Below are positions 1-6,774 of a DNA stretch of 10,648 nt, piece after piece. Numbering within the stretch: position 1 is the first letter of the stretch; each line of letters begins with the position of its first letter. Under the pieces are notes generated by a model. That model made no database searches. It worked only from the letters and a program-made list of their open reading frames with translations, and was not told the DNA's origin. Made by a program: the position numbers and the translations under genes. Origin of the DNA: Candidatus Hydrothermarchaeota archaeon (GTDB taxonomy: Archaea > Hydrothermarchaeota > Hydrothermarchaeia > Hydrothermarchaeales > WAQR01); assembly GCA_015520145.1 (NCBI GenBank), contig WAQR01000120.1, positions 1-10,648 on the forward strand. Reading direction: 5' to 3'.

Positions 1-1511
1 AGGTTATCATAGATGAGATTACCGCTGGAAGATCGTACATAAATTCCACGCTGAACGTTAAATTTTATTATGTTGCCTGTAAGGATATTATTGGTAGAAT
101 AGTCGAAAAAATGGACTCCGTACCTGGAGTTGGAGACAGCTGTATTGTTTTTGATGGTGTTGTTGTGAGAATTAATGAGGACTATCCCATCAAAACTGTT
201 GCCCGTGGCGGTGTTGTTTATAAACATGCTGTGGTTGGAATTGACAATCTCGATGCCGTGCCAGGTGGAGGAACTGAGAGTGTTGTTTAATATACTCCCG
301 TTCTCGGTATTCAGATAAGATATCCCGAAGTCCCAGTCCGTTGCCACCACGTTCTTTACCGTGACATTGGTAAGTGCAGAAGTGCCATTAACGTATATCC
401 CATAACCAGAGCCCGAGCCATCTATAGTATGCCCCCGACCATCAAAGACTACATCACCGGAGGTTATCTCTATACAGGTTGACGGATTATTCAGTATATC
501 TGCTCCAAGAGTATATATGCCAGGTGAGGAGATTACTCTGCATTCAGGGTTCGATGCTCTCGCCAGAGGAAGATAATCAACATTATTTGACCCCAGGGCT
601 AATATGGAATCACAGATATCATCTCTATCAGCATCAACACAGGTCTGGCTTAAACCTGTGCCATCTGGAGTTGCCCAGTAGTTACCCCCGAGATAAGTCC
701 CGCCTATAATGTTTGTGCCTGGAGTCTTGGCAGTGTTCCAGCTATTGGTTCCGGAATTGTAAATATAAGTATTGGCTGTGTTGTTGAATATATTGTTGTA
801 GATGAGGTTATTTTCTGAATATTTTACATAGAGACCATATCCTGTGTTGATTTTGAAGGTGTTGTCAGTTATTGTGTTACTGCTGGAAGAGTCAAGGTAA
901 AGCCCCGCTGAATTTGAATCAAATATATTATTATCAACAGTAAGCTGACTGCTGGAGGAAAAGTAAATCCCTGAACCGGTATTGCTGGAAATGTTGTTGC
1001 CTGTGAAAGTGCTGCTGTTGGTATTAATAATATTGAAACCATCCTGAGCACTGTATCCTACCGTGTTGTTTATGAATGTGCTGTTTTGTATGTTGAGTAG
1101 CTGAATACCATGCTGGGTGCTGGAATTGACTGTAGTGTTTATTATACTGCTGTTTAATGTGTCCTGATATAATATACCAGTTCCCCAGTCTGTCAACACC
1201 ACGTTCTTAACTGTGATGTTACTGAGTGTTGCTCCACCACTGGCAGATACACCATAGGTGCTGGAGCTATCAATACCATCTATTGTATAACCTGCACCAT
1301 CAAAGACTACATCGCTGGCTGTGATATCTATGCAGACATTCTGACCACTGTTCAGTATATCACCTGCCAGCACATAAACACCTGATGTGGATATGACCTG
1401 GCATGAGCTTACCGGTGTTGCTGCTGCAACTTCTCCTGAAAGAATAAGTAGACTCAAAACTGTTAAAAGATAAACACCTCTCAATGATAAAGTCACTCTG
1501 TTCTCCTGCAT
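1..1511 (-). CDS. NosD-like secreted parallel beta-helix protein (C-terminus beyond the left edge)
   Basis: The reverse strand is open from ATG at 1511 to the window edge, giving 503 codons without a stop. Residues 1-31 form a signal peptide with a hydrophobic core and an Ala-rich cleavage site (EVAAA). The rest is made of short Asn/Ser/Thr-rich beta-helix rungs (NNT, SSSN, LIYNN-type), as in NosD/CASH-domain proteins. Two homologous modules are visible, beginning at Cys37 and Cys324. Each starts with a C-x-VIS-x-(S/P)G-(V/I)Y segment and then a CI-(D/E)-IT...DVVFDG signature. Module 1 ends with a GGNYWATPDG segment (Trp279) and an Asp-rich D-x-D-x-D-x-ICD stretch near residues 289-299, which may bind calcium. 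The protein is expected to be secreted or cell-surface attached. NosD proper helps copper insertion into nitrous-oxide reductase, but nothing here supports that role, and an adhesive or structural role is more likely. No strong Shine-Dalgarno site precedes the start. Confidence 0.88.
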   Translation of the reverse strand, partial: MQENRVTLSLRGVYLLTVLSLLILSGEVAAATPVSSCQVISTSGVYVLAGDILNSGQNVCIDITASDVVFDGAGYTIDGIDSSSTYGVSASGGATLSNITVKNVVLTDWGTGILYQDTLNSSIINTTVNSSTQHGIQLLNIQNSTFINNTVGYSAQDGFNIINTNSSTFTGNNISSNTGSGIYFSSSSQLTVDNNIFDSNSAGLYLDSSSSNTITDNTFKINTGYGLYVKYSENNLIYNNIFNNTANTYIYNSGTNSWNTAKTPGTNIIGGTYLGGNYWATPDGTGLSQTCVDADRDDICDSILALGSNNVDYLPLARASNPECRVISSPGIYTLGADILNNPSTCIEITSGDVVFDGRGHTIDGSGSGYGIYVNGTSALTNVTVKNVVATDWDFGISYLNTENGSILNNTLSSSTWHGIEIVNSNHSMFINNTATGNSFDGIVLINSHNNTIKNNTAVSNSRYGVHFFDYSTNNILTGNIIKFNVQRGIYVRSSSGNLIYDN

Positions 1512-1531
1512 GGTAATATTTCTTCTTCTTA

Positions 1532-1570
1532 TGTGCATTGATAAAAATTTTATCAACATATATATGCACA
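1532..1570. promoter_or_regulatory. Nested palindrome, candidate operator between divergent genes
   Basis: The inner inverted repeat is TTGATAAAA (1538-1546) and TTTTATCAA (1548-1556), a perfect 9-bp match with a single central base. Flanking it is a second pair, TGTGCAT (1532-1538) and ATGCACA (1564-1570), also perfect. The element lies between the proposed TATA box and the start codon of the leftward surface-protein gene, about 65-100 bp ahead of the RHH gene. RHH proteins bind DNA as dimers at short inverted repeats, so this is a reasonable binding site for the neighbouring regulator. The symmetry is seen directly; the operator role is inferred. Confidence 0.5.
1557..1567 (-). promoter_or_regulatory. 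Putative TATA box of the NosD-like gene
   Basis: On the reverse strand GCATATATATG is centred about 51 nt before the ATG at 1511. A start of transcription about 26 nt downstream would fall near 1536 and leave a leader of about 25 nt. This is assigned by spacing and composition only. Confidence 0.4.
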
Positions 1571-1597
1571 GGTGTGTACAATATGTGTTTTTATGTG

Positions 1598-1610
1598 GAA
1601 AGATTTTTAT
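1598..1610 (+). promoter_or_regulatory. Putative BRE/TATA promoter of the RHH gene
   Basis: GAAAGATTTTTAT combines a purine-rich BRE-like element with a T-rich TATA-like core centred about 27 nt before the ATG at 1634. That spacing puts the transcription start at or next to the start codon, so the mRNA would be leaderless. A nearly identical element, GAAAGGTTTTTA, precedes the gene at 4257. Confidence 0.45.
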
Positions 1611-1633
1611 TCATGTGGAGTTAAATCAGACTT

Positions 1634-2209
1634 ATGAAAAAAAGGCGCATCTCCACCACCATCTCAAAGAAACACTGGGCGATACTGAAAGAAAAGCTGG
1701 AGAAGTATGGTTCACAGCAAAAAGTCCTGGAAGCAGCACTTGATGTCCTGGATGGTGAAGGCACCATCTCAAAGCTGAATCCAATACAGCGCCAGAGGAT
1801 GGAGGTTCTGGACTTCCCAAGCCTGGCAATGTTCCCAAGGAGGACCATCAAGCACACGCTGGAAGGCCACTGGAACAGAATCGCCGAGGAGAAGGTCTAC
1901 GAGCTGGGTCTTCTTGTGACCACCGGCAAACATGTGGACGACATGGGCTTCCTGGAGCTTCTGGAAAGCTTCTGCGATCTTTTGAGGACCCTGAATTTCT
2001 TCGAGGACGTCCAGATAGAGGACAAAGGCGGCACCTGCACCATCAAGCTCCTACACAGCGAGGGGAAGGTCTATAGCGATCACTTCGCCTACCTCAACGA
2101 GGAGTTTTTTAATGACCGGGGGATGGAGTGCAAAACTGTCAGTGCAGACAATTACATAATGCATACCCTAAGCTGCAGGAAGGATACTCCCCTGGGGACT
2201 GGAGCCTGA
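1634..2209 (+). CDS. Ribbon-helix-helix DNA-binding protein with an uncharacterised C-terminal domain
   Basis: This is a 191-aa protein. Residues 4-40 fit a ribbon-helix-helix (MetJ/Arc) fold: a short basic strand RRISTTIS, a helix around KKHWAILKEKLEKYG, a turn, and a second helix QQKVLEAALDVL. The remaining 150 residues are a separate globular domain with alternating helices and strands (Leu-rich helix near 105-121, strands near 125-140). I do not recognise this domain; it could sense a ligand or mediate protein contacts. The gene is divergent from the NosD-like gene and 122 bp from it, with a palindrome between them, so it may control that gene and itself. There is only a weak GGAG (1617-1620) 13 nt before the ATG, and the promoter spacing favours a leaderless message. 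A local transcriptional regulator is an inference. Confidence 0.75.
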   Translation: MKKRRISTTISKKHWAILKEKLEKYGSQQKVLEAALDVLDGEGTISKLNPIQRQRMEVLDFPSLAMFPRRTIKHTLEGHWNRIAEEKVYELGLLVTTGKHVDDMGFLELLESFCDLLRTLNFFEDVQIEDKGGTCTIKLLHSEGKVYSDHFAYLNEEFFNDRGMECKTVSADNYIMHTLSCRKDTPLGTGA

Positions 2210-2413
2210 AATCAAACCGCGTTTTCCCTCCGCCTCAGAAGCACCGGTATCGGACCCTGACCTGCTATAACAGTCGGGGTCTCAACCTGTCTAACATTAA
2301 AAGCGATAGTAAGTATAAGGGACAATAAAATTTGTGATTGACTATAAATTGTTTCCGAGTAATACATCTGCAATGCCCAGACGTTCTTCAGAATTCTCTT
2401 TGGACACGTTTAC

Positions 2414-3775
2414 TTACATCTTTATTTCCAGGTTTTCCAGGTCTTTCAAATCAAAAAGTTTTATCCCATCTACATCCTTGTTCCTGAATGACCTGGCAAA
2501 TATTGCATAATGCTCCTTTCTCCTGCCATCATTCCACTGCACGTATCCTGCCTTTTCTTTTAATTCTTTAAAAACTCGTTCTGCATTCACCTCTTCCTTC
2601 CATTTGCACTCCGCAAAAAGGATTTCTTTCTTCTGTTCATTCAATGCGACTATGTCTATTTCCCTGTCCTTGTGCCACCACCTGCCGATTTTCGTATAAT
2701 TGATGAGATTTAGACTTTTCAGAAAACCAAAGCATAACTTCTCAAATATTCCGCCGAGATAGGTGTTGAAATTTCTTTTGAAATTCTTCATTGCAATCTC
2801 TTCGTCAAAACTCTCTATTTCTGCCTGGAACGGCGAAACAAATCTGAACCAGAAATTGAAATAGTTGTCATCTATGGTGTATATGCCTCTCTTGGCTTTT
2901 CGCGGCGACAAAACAGGAACAATTCTTTTCACAATCCCTAGAGACGAGAGATTTTTGAGATAAAAAAACACGTCTTTTGGCTGCACGAATGAGTAGTTTC
3001 CTATCTCATTAATTTTTGTATGCCCCAGAGATATTGCCTCCAGAATCTGCATATACGTCGAATAATCCCTTAGCTCTTCTGAAAGAAGATAGAGGGCGTC
3101 CGAGAATAGGAATGAGGACGGGTCGAAAAAACGGTTTTTTATCTCTTCTGCAACGTTTTTTCCTGAAAAAAATTCAAGGTATTTTGCTACACCTCCAGTA
3201 ACAGAATATATCCTGACAGTCTCTTCAATGTTGATGTGGGGGAACCACTTCATTGTATCCTCTATAGTGAACGGCCTCAGCCTGAGCTGTCTGGTGCTCC
3301 TGCCGTAGAGAGGTGACCCGCTTCCAAGAACCCTGCTTTCCATCATACCTATGCTTGAGCCGCAAAGAATGAGTTTCACATTTTTGTCTTTCAGTTTTTC
3401 GTCAACTATCTCCTGAAAGTCAGAAAGAATTCCCGAATCCCTTTTTATGAGATAGCTGAATTCGTCTATTGCAATGACAATTTTTCTGTTATTCTTCAGC
3501 AAAGCGTCGAATGCTTCCTGAAAGCTTCCGAAAACAACAGGTGGGATTCCTATAAAATCGCAAACCTTTTCTGAAAACTTTTTGAGGTTGTACTGCATCT
3601 TTCTTTTGGAACATAGGTAATAAATTGATTTTTTGTTTTTGCAGAATTTTTTTATCAGGTCTGTTTTTCCAACCCTCCTTCTGCCGTAGATTATCATGAA
3701 TTCAAATCTGTCAGAGTCCCATATCTCGTTTAGGATTTTCAGTTCCTTTTCCCTGTCAAAAAACTTACGAGTCAT
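2414..3775 (-). CDS. Archaeal AAA-type ATPase with DUF234 nuclease-like C-terminus
   Basis: This is a 453-aa cytoplasmic protein of the Arch_ATPase (STAND-like P-loop) plus DUF234 family. It begins with the family's usual FFDREKEL motif. Walker A is GRRRVGKT (31-38) and Walker B is IVIAIDEF with Asp104-Glu105. A sensor-1-like LILCGSS is at 135-141, followed by the conserved LYGRSTRQLRLRPF (157-170). Residues about 243-285 resemble a winged helix. The C-terminal region carries a PD-(D/E)XK-like set: Glu345 in FEKLC, Asp374 in EIDIVAL, and Glu389/Lys391 in AECKW, so the nuclease centre looks intact. Length is typical of the family. The biological role of these abundant archaeal ATPases is unsettled; DNA-related, defence or mobile-element functions have been proposed. 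The gene stands alone between two gaps, which fits frequent gain and loss. Confidence 0.9.
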   Translation of the reverse strand: MTRKFFDREKELKILNEIWDSDRFEFMIIYGRRRVGKTDLIKKFCKNKKSIYYLCSKRKMQYNLKKFSEKVCDFIGIPPVVFGSFQEAFDALLKNNRKIVIAIDEFSYLIKRDSGILSDFQEIVDEKLKDKNVKLILCGSSIGMMESRVLGSGSPLYGRSTRQLRLRPFTIEDTMKWFPHINIEETVRIYSVTGGVAKYLEFFSGKNVAEEIKNRFFDPSSFLFSDALYLLSEELRDYSTYMQILEAISLGHTKINEIGNYSFVQPKDVFFYLKNLSSLGIVKRIVPVLSPRKAKRGIYTIDDNYFNFWFRFVSPFQAEIESFDEEIAMKNFKRNFNTYLGGIFEKLCFGFLKSLNLINYTKIGRWWHKDREIDIVALNEQKKEILFAECKWKEEVNAERVFKELKEKAGYVQWNDGRRKEHYAIFARSFRNKDVDGIKLFDLKDLENLEIKM

Positions 3776-3786
3776 AACTATAATAG

Positions 3787-3903
3787 TGTGAATTAGAATA
3801 TTTAACTCTTTGGTTTCCTGATTTTCTTTCTCCAGCCATAGAGGACATGAACAAGATCAGGGCATACTTTGAAGAGGACGAACTTGAACTTTCTGATGAA
3901 TAG
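3787..3903 (+). pseudogene. Possible 3' remnant of an unknown gene
   Basis: A forward frame runs open from 3787 to TAG at 3901-3903. From the ATG at 3847 it reads MNKIRAYFEEDELELSDE, preceded by residues FLSPAIED. The very acidic, Glu-rich end and its codon use look like the natural C-terminus of a real protein, but no body of a gene precedes it: the frame meets a stop at 3784 and then the opposite-strand ATPase gene. It also overlaps the ATPase promoter. It may be the tail of a gene cut when the ATPase gene arrived, or a chance open frame. I do not recognise the family. Confidence 0.25.
3797..3805 (-). promoter_or_regulatory. Putative TATA box of the ATPase gene
   Basis: On the reverse strand TTAAATATT is centred about 26 nt before the ATG at 3775. 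The purine-rich AAAGAG just upstream could serve as BRE. There is no Shine-Dalgarno sequence before the start, so a leaderless transcript is likely. Confidence 0.5.
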
Positions 3904-4045
3904 CACTTAAGTTCGCCACTTTGACCATAGCTCCCGCTAATTTTGTACCCTGACAGTATTTGCCAAACAGCCTTTCACCACCGCAAACCCAGGTTTTTAT
4001 CGCCGTACTGGTGCACGAAATCACCAGAAACCAAAATCTTTTTCT

Positions 4046-4062
4046 GCCTTGTCCAACAAGGC
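4046..4062. repeat. Perfect hairpin
   Basis: GCCTTGT (4046-4052) and ACAAGGC (4056-4062) form a perfect 7-bp stem with the 3-nt loop CCA. It sits 6 bp before a larger nested inverted repeat. No T-run follows, so a bacterial-type terminator is unlikely. Confidence 0.6.
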
Positions 4063-4068
4063 TATTCC

Positions 4069-4140
4069 GCCTAAAGATATTGTTGTTGATTTCATGTGGG
4101 AATATATGGCACTACGTCATTTATCCCACTTTCTTTAGGC
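4069..4140. repeat. Nested inverted repeat of about 72 bp
   Basis: The outer arms are GCCTAAAG (4069-4076) and CTTTAGGC (4133-4140), a perfect 8-bp match. The inner arms are GTGGGA (4096-4101) and TCCCAC (4124-4129), also perfect. The two stems are separated by 19 nt on the left and 3 nt on the right. This could be a small RNA fold, a MITE-like element or an IS end. I see no target-site duplication. Confidence 0.45.
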
Positions 4141-4178
4141 ACTAAGTGGCAAAGTCAAGTGAGATGATTGGAACGCCC

Positions 4179-4218
4179 TATACGCTGAGTATACGCCGTA
4201 TACGCCGCCGCCTATACG
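4179..4218. repeat. Four TATACG repeats upstream of the polysaccharide operon
   Basis: TATACG occurs at 4179-4184, 4190-4195, 4199-4204 and 4213-4218, within 40 bp. The third copy lies in the perfect palindrome CGTATACG (4197-4204), and GCC triplets fill the spacers. The last copy abuts the BRE/TATA element of the operon, so bound protein could block or recruit the transcription machinery. The repeats are visible in the sequence; regulatory use is inferred. Confidence 0.5.
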
Positions 4219-4230
4219 AAAGGTTTTTAA
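4218..4230 (+). promoter_or_regulatory. Putative BRE/TATA promoter of the three-gene operon
   Basis: GAAAGGTTTTTAA has a BRE-like purine run joined to a TATA-like core centred about 30 nt before the ATG at 4257. The transcript would start within a few bases of the start codon. It closely matches the element before the RHH gene (1598-1610). A second AT-rich stretch (4235-4247) is too close to the ATG to act as TATA for this start. Confidence 0.5.
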
Positions 4231-4256
4231 TGGGATTATAATATATCTTCATTTCA

Positions 4257-4583
4257 ATGGAGATGCTCAAAAAACGTATAGAGAAATTTCTGGAGATACT
4301 CGGAACGGCTGTCGGGTTGACTTTCATACAGACGGTGGTACTCTATATCCTGTTCAGTGTCGATCTTTTTGGCAGGAACATCTTTCTCCTTTACAGGGGG
4401 ATTTTTGAGAAATTTTTGTTTGTGTTTGACAGGCTGTACTTTCTGTTTGTAAACATCATGTACACGATATTTGGTGAGTCGTACCTGCACGTAACCGCAT
4501 TCAATAACATTTTTAAACTGATAATCTTTACGATATTCGTGATCAATCTTGCCTATTTCGCCCTGTCAGAGGTCAAAAAATGA
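4257..4583 (+). CDS. Small membrane protein, first gene of the polysaccharide operon
   Basis: This is a 108-aa protein of unknown family. A basic amphipathic N-terminus (KKRIEKF) is followed by hydrophobic segments at about 16-36 and 85-104, and a more aromatic one at about 53-74 rich in Phe and Tyr. It is therefore an integral membrane protein with two or three spans and a short basic C-terminal tail. Its stop overlaps the next gene's start by 4 nt (ATGA), which implies translational coupling and probably a shared complex. The start at 4257 is chosen from promoter spacing, since no Shine-Dalgarno site is present; the ATG at 4263 is the alternative. It may be an accessory subunit for the glycan polymerase two genes downstream, judged only from position. 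Confidence 0.75.
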   Translation: MEMLKKRIEKFLEILGTAVGLTFIQTVVLYILFSVDLFGRNIFLLYRGIFEKFLFVFDRLYFLFVNIMYTIFGESYLHVTAFNNIFKLIIFTIFVINLAYFALSEVKK

Positions 4584-5368
4584 AGATTCTCGATACAGAA
4601 AAGGGGACGATTGCAGGTATTAACCTTATAGATTTTATTGTTGTTCTGGTGATTGTTTTTCTGGCAGTTTCTTTTGGAACAAAGGTCCTGATAAAAGACT
4701 TCGAATTTGGCGGAGATGAGATGTATAATGCGATCCAGGCCTATCAGAGACTTGATCAGAAGGGATTTCTTGTCGAAGCTGATATCAGGGGAAAATGGAT
4801 ATCTGACGAAAACGAGTTTGAGTCGCGTGGGCTTATCATAGAGACGCGAAGCGGGGCATTCGCATTCAAGATGCGGGGGGGATCAGAGATAATCTGGATA
4901 GGCGGTTCGATGGGATATCTCGAAGATGTGGCTGCTTCAAAACTGGTTTTCAGACCGCTTGACAATTATGTCGTCCCAATCTATACCGGGCCAATGACCT
5001 TCAACAGCAGCACAGAATTCATAGACTATCTCAAAGCCAGGAAAGAGGAACTTGGGAGCGACCACCTGTTAATTGGGGGTTCGAGTTCGATGCCTGCCGA
5101 CATATCTTTTATAAACCCATCCAAAAGCGCCCAGGATATATTCAATGAATTTGGCGATTTATATTATGTGAAATATTACGGCATACTCCAGAGCAGCGGC
5201 AATGAAGTCATAATCAGGCTGAGGCTTGCAGAACTGTCGGAGCTTGAAAAACTGGATATTGATGCAGAGAAGGTAGTTGTCAGCAGGACGGTGTTATATG
5301 CAGGCTACAGGTCAATGCCAGGAGAACTTGAAGGGTACCATATCGCAAGTCTAGAGGACCTGAAATGA
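4580..5368 (+). CDS. Single-span exported protein with DUF4330-like N-terminus
   Basis: This is a 262-aa protein. It opens with a short cytoplasmic lead, then KGTIAGINLIDFIVVLVIVF, which resembles the GKINIID-type start of DUF4330 proteins, and one transmembrane helix at about 15-37. The remaining 220 residues are hydrophilic and probably lie outside the cell, with strand-rich segments (for example 86-105 and 205-250) and no cysteines or catalytic motif that I recognise. GAGGT at 4569-4573 is a well-placed Shine-Dalgarno site 6 nt before the ATG, inside the preceding gene. Both ends overlap their neighbours by 4 nt (ATGA). A role in assembling or exporting a surface polysaccharide with the downstream polymerase is likely from context, but the biochemical function is unknown. 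Confidence 0.8.
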   Translation: MKILDTEKGTIAGINLIDFIVVLVIVFLAVSFGTKVLIKDFEFGGDEMYNAIQAYQRLDQKGFLVEADIRGKWISDENEFESRGLIIETRSGAFAFKMRGGSEIIWIGGSMGYLEDVAASKLVFRPLDNYVVPIYTGPMTFNSSTEFIDYLKARKEELGSDHLLIGGSSSMPADISFINPSKSAQDIFNEFGDLYYVKYYGILQSSGNEVIIRLRLAELSELEKLDIDAEKVVVSRTVLYAGYRSMPGELEGYHIASLEDLK

Positions 5369-6774
5369 TATCCCAGAGCATATCTATAAGGTTTGCTGCT
5401 GTATGTTTTAGATTTGTCCTTGCCTCGTTTTTGAACAGCAAAACCTACACATACCTGCTCAGGTTTTCAGAGATTCTACAGGCAGCATTTTTTAATTCTG
5501 CATCATACAGGTTTATTAAAATGGTCCCGTGTCTCTACCCTGGGCAGCTGTGGCAGCCCCTGGATTCACTCAATACAAGGTTTAAAGGAAGTTTTCTATC
5601 AAAAAACATCTTCAATCCCATTTTTATATTCCCGTTTGTTTATCTCTCGTTCATTGCGGTTAGCAGTTACCGCATCTCGAACCTCGGGCTTTTTTCCATA
5701 CTTATAGGGATATTGTTTTTTGTGTTCAGTTTCTTGAGATTTAAAATAGATTATAATAAGATATATCTTGAAGATAGGGCCGAGAAAGTTGCAGTACTTT
5801 TACTTACAGTCGGGGTGCTGTCACTCGTCTACGATGTGCTCCAGGCAGGAGCTGTCCCGCTTTTTGATCCTGCTGCAAAAAGGCATTTAAGCGTTACCTT
5901 TACCATGCTTTCGACCCTGATTGTCCCGGGAGGGATACTTACAATAGCTATTATCGGCAGAAGATTTAGGGAAAAAAAACTTGAACTTAAAGAGGCGCGT
6001 ATGTATGCCATTTTTACCTTGATTGCAACAACCGGCCTGATAGCACTTCTCGGGTACAGGACGCAGATTATCGTATCTCTTCTTGGATGCAGTATTGCTA
6101 TGTATATGGGAGGGTCAAAGACGAGAATACCATCGACTGTACCTCCCGAGTCTTTGAGACGAGTTGGAGGGTCAAATACAGGAGATACTAGGCTTATAGG
6201 ACTTACAGAGATACTGCTGGTATTTTTTTCAGCTATATTTGCCATATCTCTCCTCGGCTATTACAGGGGTATGGCAGAAGGGAGTTCAGTTGGTTTCTTT
6301 GAAATTATCGCCAGGAGGGTTGGGCTCACGTTGAGTGTCTATGACTATCTGATAAACAGGTTCTGGCCTTTTGGAGTTAACCACGGTACTACAATGCTTG
6401 CTACATTCTCATCTTTTTTCCATTTCATACCAGGACCCAGGCTTGGACCGAGGACGATTGTCGCGAGGATGTTTGGGGTACAGGACATCTCGATGACTTC
6501 AACCCTCCTTGGGACTGTGGTGCTCGATTTTGGAATCGTGGGTATTATTGCCTTTATGGCCGCATTTGGCGGCATACTCAAGATGGCCTATACTGCTGCA
6601 AAAACAAACAGTGCTGTCGGGATTGCGATCTTTGCGTTCCTTCTCTCCTACAGCCTTGTCGGAATTGAGACCGGGCTTGTCGATTTCAATGTATTCGTAT
6701 TTTTTGCAGGCAGCTTTTTAATACTCGTTAATTCCAGGAAATGTGTTACCAAAAGTTTCAATAACCATCAATAA
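5365..6774 (+). CDS. Oligosaccharide repeat-unit polymerase (Wzy-like)
   Basis: This is a 469-aa polytopic membrane protein with roughly ten hydrophobic segments. They include about 84-101, 106-125, 141-160, 178-198, 213-230, 233-249, 279-298, 380-403 and 417-456. Features typical of Wzy-like and OPUP-type polymerases are the GAVPLFDP loop near 162-169, a Gly-Tyr-Arg-Thr motif (230-233) and the long extracytoplasmic loop at about 300-378 with FIPGPRLGPRTIVARMFGV. These enzymes link oligosaccharide repeat units on the outer face of the membrane. Here the product could be an exopolysaccharide or a surface glycan. Residues 1-78 are unusually long and less hydrophobic before the first clear span. 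GAGGA (5354-5358) is a good Shine-Dalgarno site for this start, which overlaps the previous gene by 4 nt. No glycosyltransferase is in view, so the substrate is unknown. Confidence 0.82.
   Translation: MISQSISIRFAAVCFRFVLASFLNSKTYTYLLRFSEILQAAFFNSASYRFIKMVPCLYPGQLWQPLDSLNTRFKGSFLSKNIFNPIFIFPFVYLSFIAVSSYRISNLGLFSILIGILFFVFSFLRFKIDYNKIYLEDRAEKVAVLLLTVGVLSLVYDVLQAGAVPLFDPAAKRHLSVTFTMLSTLIVPGGILTIAIIGRRFREKKLELKEARMYAIFTLIATTGLIALLGYRTQIIVSLLGCSIAMYMGGSKTRIPSTVPPESLRRVGGSNTGDTRLIGLTEILLVFFSAIFAISLLGYYRGMAEGSSVGFFEIIARRVGLTLSVYDYLINRFWPFGVNHGTTMLATFSSFFHFIPGPRLGPRTIVARMFGVQDISMTSTLLGTVVLDFGIVGIIAFMAAFGGILKMAYTAAKTNSAVGIAIFAFLLSYSLVGIETGLVDFNVFVFFAGSFLILVNSRKCVTKSFNNHQ

Larger units (their letters stand above)
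3904..4178. other. Gap without an intact gene; possible gene fragment and structured DNA
   Basis: No convincing complete gene lies here. One forward frame from 3941 to TAG at 4136-4138 gives about 65 residues, ending in a protein-like stretch NKAIPPKDIVVDFMWEYMA. It has no good start and may be a decayed fragment of a mobile-element or other gene; I cannot name it. The second half is dominated by inverted repeats, listed separately. Nothing resembling a tRNA or rRNA was seen. Confidence 0.3.

Noticed and set aside
869..1051. Short reverse open frame inside the NosD-like gene
   Set aside because: It is in another frame of a long, clearly coding beta-helix gene and has no signals of its own.
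2414..3775. ATPase-DUF234 gene as a known defence system
   Set aside because: No partner genes typical of defence loci are adjacent, and the family also occurs widely outside such loci.
3960..4145. 61-codon forward frame in the gap before the operon
   Set aside because: Composition is not protein-like, and a different frame over the same bases looks more like coding sequence.
4179..4218. TATACG cluster as a CRISPR array
   Set aside because: The repeats are 6 bp with 3-9 bp spacers, far too short for CRISPR.
5829..6245. 138-codon reverse open frame opposite the polymerase gene
   Set aside because: It is an antisense shadow of a membrane-protein gene, Ser/Ile/Pro-rich without domain features, and lacks a promoter or ribosome site.
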